Assembly (NCBI GenBank): GCA_002633005.1
Contig: NMRA01000194.1
Coordinates: 349,958 to 413,957, forward strand
DNA: 64,000 nucleotides
Reading direction: 5' to 3'
From: Phoronis australis
Lineage: Eukaryota > Phoronida > Phoronidae
Shown: positions 1 through 10,600 of the stretch, one piece after another
Numbering within the stretch: the first letter of the stretch is position 1
Layout: the number at the start of each line of letters is the position of its first letter
Position numbers and translations under genes: made by a program
The notes under the pieces: model-generated
The model's input: the letters and a program-made list of their open reading frames with translations, nothing else
Told to the model about the DNA's origin: nothing
The model's database searches: none

Positions 1-1989
1 GGACCTTGCCTTCTTGTCCATGTTACCGCCTTCAGTTGATAGTTTTGAGACAAAAAAGAAACGTGATCTTAAACTACAGACCATGTTTTTTGTATTACTT
101 AATATAGTTTTAGAGGCATTTCAGCTGTAAGTGTGTTTAATTGTGTTGACTGTTACATTGCTAATTATTATTGTTCTATTTTTACCCGAGGTGATGCCTT
201 ACTTGCAGCAAGGGTAAATAATTTTGGGAAGTATTACCAGCGATTTCCGTATATAAGTTGGGGAAACCAAACGTCTTATGTAAAAATACACCAGGGCCTA
301 TACTCAGCAATGCCGAATACACGAACACAGTATAAATACTGTAGCTCACCCTAATTATATCCTAGTGGGAATAGCATTATTTTTAGATTTCAAGCATGCA
401 TTTTTATTCTCAGATATGCATCCCAGGTATATTTTAGGGAAAAATTTAAGATACGCAAATTGGCCATATATTCTCCTGGACTTATATACGGAAATCTACG
501 GTGGATCTTCTTAAACCTGTCAACCATGAAAATTTCATTGAGACAGTTTTGTTCTACTAACATGTTCAACTAACATTCCGTTCATGCAAGTCGGTCAGTA
601 CGTTCGCATTTAAGGCGTTATTGCAACAGGTAAGTGTTGTTTTGATTTTTGTTTGGTGTTTCCATATTTTATTTTGTTATGTATTCCTGTCTTCAGATAG
701 TCACTGTTATTCTTCAACAACATTTCTGTACTTATAATGAGACTTCAGTAAACTCGCGACTGTTCATACTTTAAATGTTAGCAGAAGTGTGTAATGTCCA
801 TCAGCAGAGACCTGTGGGAAGAACTATTTTCCGTAACTGTAGCAAATATATGACGAAATGAAATGAAAACGGTCGACATAGATGAATTGTAATTGGTTAA
901 ATATACATTAAGAAAGAAAATTAAGTATATAAATAGTAGAATGGTACTTGAATTGCCTGGTTTACGTCCTTCATGAGTTCACCTGTCCCAAATTGAGTGC
1001 TTTCGTTTTTCTTTTCAGGTCGTCACTAGTCGATTCTTCTAACAGTCGTGATCTGCCCAGTATCCTATTGTATCAACGTGCGCAACAACGGTCTTGGCAG
1101 GGGGTTGCACCTAGTAGACTCCCTTAGAATTAGTGGCGCAAAATCGACATTGGTGTGCAACAGGAGGCCGAGGGGGGGGGGGCGGCGTAAATTAGTAGTG
1201 ACTGACGGAGACTGAGCTGCGCGAAATTGGTGACGACCGTGGACGGCGCTAAACTGGTGACGACCAGAAGAAACGGCCCTGTTATCTTCCACGCAGATTA
1301 CCAGAAAATGTTAACGATTATCAGTTTCATTTCATCCACAAAAAGATTTCACAAGTCAGAGTTTTCACTGTGGTTAAAAACGTAAGCGAACCCAGATGTG
1401 TTAGGTCACCTCAGTTGCATGAAGACGCGCCAGTGTATCACTGAGTTAACATCGGGCGTTTCAAAGGCTGTGGATGAGAAAGGTTTTAATTGTAAAAAAA
1501 AACGGTTGGGTGAATTTGATGTTGGTAGCATTTGAAATTGCATTTGCTTTCTAGACAACGCCCTTATATATACAATATGTTAGTTAATCGTGTCTTCAGC
1601 CGCGCAGCACTGTACTAGTCGACGCATTCCCATCGTTTGCAGTAGGCTTAAACAATCATGTAGAACGACAGCGCTTCTTCAACAATTCAGACGACTACCA
1701 GGACGACAAATGGGGATCACGAGTAGATGAGAAACTACTCGTTTTATTATCATGATTGTCTTTGTTATCTATTTTGGGTAATTGTTCAATCGAAGTTTTC
1801 ATGTTGAAACTGAGCTTTCAGTTAATATGGAAATAAATGTGTCAGAGTTAACTTGCGTTTCGGTTTGCAACCAGCAGACAATGCATGGATACGTTTAACA
1901 AACATAAACATATGCTATGTTCTTGTCATTGTTCGTCACTTTCTTCACTGAACTCGTTCCCACATCCATTACTGTTACGTTTAATGCAA
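1..1989. other. Non-coding stretch, nothing recognised
   Basis: I see no exon or known element here. The short open frames have no family resemblance. The only local oddity is a run of 11 G at 1172-1182, followed by short repeats of a GGTGACGACC-like word up to about 1265. The stretch lies upstream of the first detected MGAT5 exon and could be intron or 5' flank. Confidence 0.5.
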
Positions 1990-2455
1990 AATTCGTTAAA
2001 ATTGAGAAAGCGCATGTTTTGATGGTCGGGAACCCTCTTTGTGCGCCGAATACGCAAGTCCAGCTTTTTATTGGGAAACCATGCGTTGACAGCGCAAACT
2101 CGACATTTTTTATTGAGAAAACGCATTTTTACAAAAGAGAATCGGTTGTCTGTAACGTTTCATGTGCGTCAACAACGCAAACCAGACCCACTCATTGAAA
2201 AGCCCATATTTGTCACCAGGAAGACTCTTCACAACGCAGCCCGGCCGATATTTCAAGTGAGATAGCGCAGTTTTGAAAAGATTCCGTCTCTTGCCGAGAA
2301 CGGTTTTTGAGCATCGGCAATGCAAGCCGAATATTTCATATTGAGAAAGCACATCTTTGAAAAGAAGAACCAACACTTGTTGGGAACGGTCTTTGTGCGT
2401 CGACGACGCACATTTCTTATTGGGAAAGCCAGATTTTCAAAAATTAATCGCTCAG
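1990..2455. repeat. Degenerate tandem repeat
   Basis: A diverged unit is repeated at irregular spacing. It contains TTATTGAGAAAGCGCAT, then a TTTTGAAAAGA-like stretch, then GTGCGTCGACAACGCA. At least five recognisable copies are seen, including near 2001, 2115, 2335 and 2415. The overlapping open frames on both strands are by-products of this repeat and are not called as genes. Confidence 0.6.
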
Positions 2456-2697
2456 ACCATTTGAGTCTCATTTACCTGCAATTATACTGCTATCAAATGA
2501 CCGAGCCAGCATTGTTGATACTACGACCGCTCATCGAAATAATGTACACCCACGAAATTCGGACACTAGCGGAAACCCAAATTTGGAGGTCCGCCAAATT
2601 CGGACACCACAAAATGATATTTCGCGAGATTCGTCCAAGAATGATTTTTTTCTCTTGGAATTAATTTTCAGTGTCCGAAAATCACGCGACTTTACCG

Positions 2698-2799
2698 TAG
2701 GACCTAGCCAAAAGCTAGTCAAGGTCACGTGCTCTTATTTAAAATACACGGCAATATCTCGCGTAATCTCGCAAAGTCTTGCTTTTAAGCTAGGTCCTA
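2698..2799. repeat. Inverted repeat (possible small MITE)
   Basis: TAGGACCTAGC at 2698-2708 is matched by its exact reverse complement at 2789-2799, and the match extends inward over an AAAAGC/GCTTTT pair after a short gap. The roughly 100-bp size and outward-facing ends fit a small foldback element. I see no clear target duplication. Confidence 0.5.
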
Positions 2800-3579
2800 G
2801 CGTTACTGAACGGGAGGCAGGGCTCCTGCTTCATGAAAGTTTAAGTCTAGACACTTTCCATTGTTGGCATGATGTCATCAGCACTATTCAACAAGTTATG
2901 TAATTATTGAAGAGTCAAGAGGGTAGGCTAGCCTATTACAATGATCTATAGGTCAACAAGTACTTCAACCAATATTGGTTCCTAGGTTTGAGCTAATGTG
3001 ATCCCAGCATGTTTTCATGATGAAATTTTAGGTTTGTTAGGTAGGCCTACTTTTGAGTGAAATATAGTTTAATGAAATGAAAAGTTCCAAGATTATGGAA
3101 TCGTAAATTAATAATCTTGTGTTAAAATAATTCATACACTACTGGTAACGTGAGATAATTTATACGCCTAAACATGCAGAGTTACCCCACTGATGTTACA
3201 GAGACTGCTTTCCAAAACTTGGTGGTGGTACTGTTTACTTTGATATATTAATGTTTTCCCCTTGTTTCCAACTTGTTTGATTCTATAGCCTAATAAGTTG
3301 GGAAGATGACCCCTGTAGCCAATATCTTACATGAGTAATATAACTCCATTCTGGCATTTATGGTTGGAGGGCCAGCTCTCTTTTGTTCGATAATTGCTCT
3401 AATCTCCAATAAGATGGTATCTAGCCTGACTGGGCTGTGCTGCTAAAAATAAAAGTTAAATAACATATTTGAACACTAGAAAGATTATTGTCACAGCCTT
3501 ACAATAACAGACTCTGCTGCATGCCTATTACTAGAATTATTATGGGAAGTTACTGACAGCAACCCGTTTACCAATATGA

Positions 3580-4520
3580 AAAGGAATTCTTTAAAATTGA
3601 AGGAGAAATTACATATTAATTTTTTGATGACCTTTCCACTAATTGACCTCTTCCGGTGCATTATGAGCCCCGATGAGGGAGTAATTGTTAACTCGATTAA
3701 AAGTGTGGTTAATGCTAATAATCACAGATGTTTTACTTTAAGCACTTCAGAATACAAGATGAATGAATTGGACAAACTTTCAGAAGAAAAATGAACCTAA
3801 TGACCCCATGGGTGCACCAAGTGACCTGAAAATTTAGAATTCAAACTCTATCGCTCTTAGTAAACAGATACGTAATTCTGAAGTCTCTAGCTCAAAATTT
3901 TAGTTTGCACTCAATGACCTTTGACCTATTTTTTCTGATTGGTTAGACCTATTGCGAAGTAAAGTAGGGTATTCAATTGACATGTTGACTTACACCAGTG
4001 TGCTGGAATTCCTTGAAAATGTGTTTAAAGCTGAGAATCACAGTTGTCTAACGGCTAACACATCAGAATACTTGCTGATTGAAAAGGTCAAATTTTCAGA
4101 AGAAAATGCACCTAATGACCCCATGTTTGCACTAAATGACCTGAAACTTTGGATTCCGATTTGATTTACCTGTGGCAATCAGACCTGTCAATTTGAAGGG
4201 TCTAGCTCAAAATTTTAGTTTGCACCTAATGACCTTTGACCATTTCACCTGATTGGATGACCCGATTACTTAGAAAAGTAATTTTTTAAATTGTCATGTT
4301 GACTGATACCTGTGCATCTAATTTGAAAAAGATAGCTTTAAAACTGAAGGAGGAGTAGCATTTTGAAAATTATATGACCTTTGCACCAAACGACCTCTTC
4401 CGGTGCAATATGGAATATGATTATATAACCAATCAAAATTTATATACTGTCAAAAGTCATATGCTGAATTTAAAGACCGTACCTGCACCCAATTTGGAGT
4501 TATTAAGCCTCAAAGTTGGT
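3580..4520. repeat. Diverged tandem repeats rich in ATGACCT
   Basis: Two units of about 320 bp can be aligned: one from about 3,778 and one from about 4,098. Both begin with TTTCAGAAGAAAA, then cctaatgaccccatg. Both later hold CTCAAAATTTTAGTTTGCAC followed by caatgacctttgacc or a close form. The word gacctcttccggtgca also occurs twice (near 3,646 and 4,391). No protein is encoded. Confidence 0.6.
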
Positions 4521-4564
4521 CGGAAGAAGAATAAGAATAAAATTGAAGAAAACCCAGGAACAAC

Positions 4565-4594
4565 AATACTCTGCGCTTACACGCGCAGAGTATT
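4565..4594. repeat. Perfect 12-bp hairpin
   Basis: AATACTCTGCGC (4565-4576) and its exact reverse complement (4583-4594) are separated by a 6-base loop, TTACAC. No terminator role is implied, since this is animal DNA. It could be the tip of an old foldback element. Confidence 0.6.
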
Positions 4595-4604
4595 AAACCA
4601 ATAG

Positions 4605-6228
4605 CATTTTTGAAATCCTTGTCAAATGGTGATCATGTTTAGTTTTTGAATGGCCAAAATTGACCAACTGCAACCGAAGTTACAACAATCTTATTTTTTC
4701 CAAAGGTATCATTTCGCTCTGGGTTTGAATGTGTTCTTAGGTGGTCTGTAATAAGCATGATAGATAATTGGCGTGCCTGTTGTCATACCAGACAAAAGAC
4801 TGTACTTGGAAGTTAACAAAGATGCTAGATGTTATCACACCCTCACAATTTTTGTTGATGTACTAGAAATAAAGCTGATATTTACTTCATGTTTAGAAAA
4901 TGTGACATACCTGTTTGTTTGTAGCGTTATTTTAATCATTTTTGCGAACTTGTGGAGCACGACAGACGACCAAAACAAATATGGCTGTCACGTGGGTGGA
5001 GCTTAGCATTGATCTATTGTCTGCTGTACTGGTGTGCCAACCACACATCATTAAAACCATGTGTTGATTGTTTATGCAACTCATCTGAACTCTCCACTCA
5101 GAGTGGTAAAAGACTCTCTAACTATATTGCACAGACCTATTTGTTAGTATTCCAATATTATCATCAACCAATATATGTGTTATATCAAATCGCCGCGTTA
5201 CTGTCTACATAATAGTATTAGCGACGAGGGTAAAGAACTACTTTCATCGTAATGGTTCAACATTTTCATGTGCCCGTACCGCCAACATTTTGACCGAATG
5301 GTCTTTGGGATGAGAAAATAGCACTTTCAGCACAAATAGCGTCGCTTGGGTGAGATTCTCAAGTTACCAAAGTTTCTTATATTGCTTTCCACTAAAATTG
5401 TATAATATCACGAGTTTTATTTCAGGGATACGTTTGAATCTATGCACGAGAACAATTTTGTTATGTTGAACACTAGGTTATTTCTCTAATCCGTTTGGTT
5501 ACGGCCGGCGGCAAGTTAAAAAATCCCCTGATGTGGCAGCCTAGTTTCTCCATGGTGCGTTCCTAGCATAGAAGCACGGTTTATCTCCAAGAACTCTACT
5601 CTGACGGCATGTAGTTGTCTCGCGCGCAGCGTGTCTTCATAGCACGTGCATGCACTCTCATCGAATCGTGCAACACCACCCACGTCGATGCTAAGCGTCC
5701 TCTCGCAAGCCACCTCGCCTTTCCGACTTCTCTTGCACACGCACAATTTCTGCACTGACTCCTCAAGCTGAGTGCTTAATTTTGTTGCAGATAGATGGAC
5801 AAACAGGCTCAGGTTCGGAACGGGAGCTAGTTCACCATTTCACCACCAACTTTCACATGGTCAAAAATAGAATTATTTTATTTTTGGCCTTGTTACAACA
5901 TCAATATCAGCTCCGGTTACGCAATGTTTGTTGACAGGGTTAGATTAGAGCTAGTGTCCTGGTATAAGCTCCGCCCCACTTGTCAGTCACTGAGCTGGTG
6001 AGCACTCAAGCCATATGACTTACTGAAGCATGGTCGAATATAATTAAAAAAACAACTTTGGATTTTCAGAATGGTTTTATTTTTCTTCAGTATACTGTGC
6101 ATGAAGAATTGAAGATTAGGATGATATAAAAATGTAAAAAACAGTCAAAATTAATTTTTTTGCGTATCCATCTACCTTAGTGCGTGATTGGATTAGTTTG
6201 AAAAGTTATTCGAACACAACGAAATGTG
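4605..6228. other. Non-coding stretch, nothing recognised
   Basis: No exon with family similarity was found. The part around 5,500-5,760 is richer in CpG than its surroundings, which would fit an unmethylated or young sequence, but I see no promoter motif I can defend. Confidence 0.4.
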
Positions 6229-6264
6229 ATACATAATGTAATACATAATGTAATACATAATGTG
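6229..6264. repeat. 12-bp tandem repeat, 3 copies
   Basis: ATACATAATGTA occurs at 6229-6240 and 6241-6252, and with one change at 6253-6264. Confidence 0.8.
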
Positions 6265-6734
6265 ATACTAATTGACAAGAATCTTTTCAAAGGTCTTTTA
6301 AACACATTTTGCTAATTTCGAACAGAATGAACTAAACGAGTCGAAAAGCGTAGATAAATATTCATATGCACGTAGGGCCTGAGCCAAAGTACTTTGAAAA
6401 ACGCCTCAACAAACAACAAATTCAAAAGTGTAATGCATGGTTTTGCAGTATTTTTCGTCAGGAATTTGAACACAATATCAAAAGTGACCTCCGAGTAAAA
6501 GGTAAGAAGTTGTGTTTTTACAACTGAAAACAACTAGGCTGAAGTAGTAATTTTTATGACCAGTGTACACAGATCATACTATGGGACTCCTTATGTATGT
6601 AAATCTTATGCTGATAAACCCACTGAAATCTTTTGTGTGATACAGGACACTTCGCTTTGTATAACGCAGTGCTTTCGAGCTTTACCTCACCAAGCTCTGC
6701 TGCAATATGGGTTTTACTCGCCGTTGTGTGCTAG

Positions 6735-6900
6735 ACTTTCGCTGAAATCGAGGCCAGTGACTCAACCAGTTAAATATGCTTTAAGTAATTCGCAATTTAT
6801 TAAGTGGGCTTTAGCTCTGTCAGCAGAGCCGAAGCAGACTGTGACTGCTGGGGTTGCAGGTTCATATCCTCTCCGAGACTTATCTCGGATAATTTTCTTG
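6735..6900 (+). repeat. SINE-like dispersed repeat, copy 1
   Basis: The stretch starts with CGCTGAAATCGAGGCCAGTG, which recurs with one change at about 15,458. Both copies continue with a GTGACTG word and a tRNA B-box-like GGTTCATATCC or GGTTCAGTTCT. The head resembles a decayed tRNA-derived SINE. The open frame spanning it has no family similarity. Confidence 0.4.
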
Positions 6901-7154
6901 TCGATAATGTCATTTTAATGTCAATGTCATAGTTGTGGACGTCATTGTCTACAAATGGTTTCGGTATCACGTTGGTAGACTAGCACGAGGGTTCTCATCT
7001 GTAAAGGTGGTGATAGTCTATTGCCTTCACGGTGAATTTTATTTCATCAGTAGATTTAACCAAGTGTCACATCTCGGAGGGATTTCATTTATTTGTCCGC
7101 AAGCTACATTTTTTGTCCGACCACTGTAAATATATGCAGAATTGGTCTCATTAA

Positions 7155-7445
7155 TCTCTTGAGGCCTATCGTTTTTGGTTGGAATCGAACGGAAGATGGC
7201 ACTCTGGCGTTCATTTTATGGGTAGATCTTGCTTCGACTTACCATTTTTGGATATGTTCCAAATTTTCTGGTCAGATGACTGTTCTTTTCTACACTTATT
7301 CCTTGCTGCGTTGTTCTTGGCCTATTATGTTCATGCTGTAGCTTGCATTTTTCAGTTGATCTGCATGGAATTTGTACTTTGTTTTTATCTCGTGAATAGC
7401 GTTAGGACCTAGGGAGGAAATTGGATGCAAGATGGTGCTGTGACG
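7155..7445 (+). repeat. Dispersed repeat with GCCTAT..TTTTTGG start
   Basis: The segment aligns over most of its length with 36,430-36,960. Shared words include GCCTATtGTTTTTgGTT, AAGATGGCACT, tttactGGTCAGATGACT and GATGCAAgATGGTGCTGTGA. The start also matches 25,012-25,060. It lies just upstream of an MGAT5 exon and is not coding. Confidence 0.55.
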
Positions 7446-7543
7446 GCTATTTTTTAAATAATCCTGTTCTATGTTTTTTTCACTTTGAATTTACGAATTG
7501 TTCATTATGTTGCCATTAATTTTATACTGTTATCTGGTTTCAG

Positions 7544-7643
7544 GATGACATCCTGTCTCTGAGTCGGCTCTACATAAAGAAATTAGCTGAAGAAAATGGT
7601 GATGTTGTGGATGGCCCGTATGCTGGTCGCTACACAGGCTTCG
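7544..7643 (+). CDS. MGAT5: MGAT5 exon a (stem start)
   Basis: The exon encodes DDILSLSRLYIKKLAEENG followed by DVVDGPYAGRYTGF, which lines up with the ILDLSKRYIKALAEEN..VVDGPYAG stretch of the human stem. The acceptor is tttcag and the donor gtaagg. It starts in phase 0 and ends with one base of the next codon. An upstream exon with the start codon is required. Confidence 0.93.
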
Positions 7644-10600
7644 GTAAGGAGAAGTTTAGTCAAAATTATTTCAGAAGGGAGTCTTTAATTCTATGCTTCG
7701 TATTTTGCACATTAATAATTACTAGAATTGTTATTTTTATGTGCCCACATATTTTGGATGCATATCGCTGTCATGTCTGCTATAACTCCCAATCCACTCT
7801 CTGGATCTTAACAAGATTTAGCAAATGTGTTGTTTTGAAGTTGACGACTGGTGACGACGAGTTTCCGACCATTCAGATAACCACTGTTTCCTCTAGTGGC
7901 CTTTTAGTTTGGATGCGATATGTTCACGCATTATGCTGTCATCTCTGTCCATCCGTCCATATGTCCGGCATTTGCTGCTCTATCTCCAAAATCCCTTGAT
8001 GTATGTTCATGAAGCTTCGTAGATATATTCATTTCATGGATGGGACCCCACGAGCGAATTTTCGGACAGATTTAACTACCGGTGTCTCCAAGTGGAAATT
8101 TTAGTTTTTTACGTTTGCCTCTGTATCTCCGTTGTTCTTTATCGGATTTTCATGAAATTTGGCAAATAGGTGTCTGTTACGGAGGTGACGCCACCCTCAG
8201 GTTTTCAAATGGATTTGACATATTTTACACCACTTAGTGGCCATTTGTACTGTTTTTGAGTCTGTTTTTGCAGTCTATCCCTTTATAGGCCAAACCACTG
8301 TAAGGGTGATTATGAAAATTGACTGATATGTTCCTACTGGGAAGATGACGGCTGACGATGATTTTCGGATGGCGATGACGATTTCTGGACGGCTCTCACT
8401 ACAGTGGCTTCTCCTAGTGTTAGTTTTGTGGTTTTGCCATTGCTGTATCTCCTAAACCCTTAGCAGGCTCTTCGTTAAATTTGCCAAGGTATTTATATAA
8501 AGGTGACAACAGGTGACCACGACATTTTGGACAAATCCAGCAACTGCTGTGCCCCCTAATGACAATTTTATTTTTTCCGTTTTCCTCTGTATCTTTGGAG
8601 TTCCTGGACAGATTTTTAGGAAATTTGGTAAATAGCTTTCTATTGATGAGGTGATGACATCAGATGGATTTGACATAGTGCATGCCACCTGGTGGCTGTT
8701 TTTATTATTTTTGAGTCTGTTTTTGGCATCCGCATCTTAGTCCGCCAAACCACTCTTAGGATGGTTGTGAAAATTGACATGCATCTTTTTTCTTGGAAGA
8801 GGGCATGTAACGGTGATTTTTAGATGGCGCGGACTATTGTGACACCTCCTAGTGGTAGTTTTGTTTTCGTTAAGTCCATAGCTGTATCTCCTAAACCCTC
8901 TGCAGGATTTTTAAGTTTGGAAAGTGTATTTGTATGGACGACGAAGTTCGGATGGATCCGACTGCTGCTGTACCCCCTTGTGACAATTTTATTTTTCTTT
9001 GTTTTCCTCTGTATCCTTACAGTTCCGTGGTGGATTTTTATGAACTTTGGCAAATAGGTTTCTATTAATGAGGCGATGACACCTTTTCGTTTTTAAATAG
9101 CCTTGACGTAGTGTACACCTTCTAGTGGTCCCTTTTTATTATGCGCCCACATATTTATATCTGGACGCATTATGCCGTCATCTCCGTCCATCCGTCCGTA
9201 CGGGCGGCGTCCGTCTGGCGTCCTCTACTCTATCTCCAAAACCCTTTGGCGTATGTTCATGAAATTTGGCACATATGTTCCATTCATGAATGGGACGGCG
9301 TGTGCGAACTTTCGGACGGATCCGACTAGGGGTGTGCCCCCTAGTGGCAATTTTAGTTTTTTGCGCTTACCTTTGTATCTTCAAAAGTCCTGAACGGATT
9401 TTCATGAAATTTGGTATGTAAGCACCTATTAGTGAGATGACGCGATCCTCCCGTTTTCAGATGGATTCGACATAGTTTGCGCCACCTAGTGGCCATTTTT
9501 AGTGTTTTCGAGTCTGTTTTTGTGCGTCCACCCCTCTATCAACCAAACCGCTCGAAGGATGATTGTGAAAATTGGCATGTATATGCTTACTATGTAGAGG
9601 ACGGTTGGCGATGATTTTCAGACGATTTGCTCTACTGTGGCGCCTCCTAGTGGCAGTTTTGTTTTTTTTGCGCCTATGGCTTTATCTCCTAAACCGTTCG
9701 CAGGATCTTTACGAAATTTAATAAGTATATTTATATTATGTTAACAACAGAGGATGACGACTTTTGGACGGATCCGCCTACCAGTGTGCCCCCTAGTGGC
9801 AATTTTATTTTTTTACGTTTACCTCTATATCTTCATGAAATTTGGTATGTAGGCACCTATTAGTGCGATGACGCTATCCTTCCGTTGTCGGATGGATTCG
9901 ACCTAGTTTGCGACACGCAGTGGCCATTTTTACTGTTTTTGAGTCTGTTTTTTGGCGTCCACCCCTCTATCAGCCAAATCGCTATAAGTATGATTGTTCA
10001 AATTGGCGTGTATGTTCTTACTATGAAGAGGACGGTTGACGCTGAATTTCCCATGACTTTGATTACTGTGGCGCCTCCAAATGGCAGTTTTTTCTTTGCG
10101 CCCATGGCTGTATCTCCCAAACCGTTAGCAAGTGTATTTATGTGATGTTGACAACGGACGATGACGACTTTAGGATGATTCTGACTACCGGTATGCCTCT
10201 AGTGGCAATTTAAGTATTTCACATTGACCTCTGTATTTTCATAGGTCTTCAGGTGTTTACTTTGTGTTACTTTGTGACTATGAAGGAAAAGTTCGAAGTA
10301 GAAATTTGTTTCTGGCATTCTAATGCTGTGCTAATCTCGTATGTTGGTAAATTTGTTTTTAATTCTATGTTTCTGTGGTGCTTTAAGCAACTGATGCGTA
10401 GGATGTGCTTGTATTATGAAGATCACTCACATTTTGCCCCTAGCCTATTGAGGAGACAATGACCATGCCTTTCCGTTTTGCAAAGTACAACATACTACAT
10501 ATATGCCCTCTACTGGCCACTTTATGGTACCAATAAACAACCCTAGAAGGATACCGTATGCGGTGCAATTGTGGGCGCATTTCAACGCTCTGCGTTGCTC

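Noticed and set aside
4773-5006. 77-codon frame with a hydrophobic stretch considered as the MGAT5 signal anchor
   Set aside because: The order and surrounding residues do not resemble the MGAT5 N-terminus, and no donor in the right phase follows.
6556-6918. 120-codon + strand frame considered as the missing MGAT5 start exon
   Set aside because: No signal anchor, overlaps a SINE-like repeat, and does not resemble the MGAT5 N-terminus.
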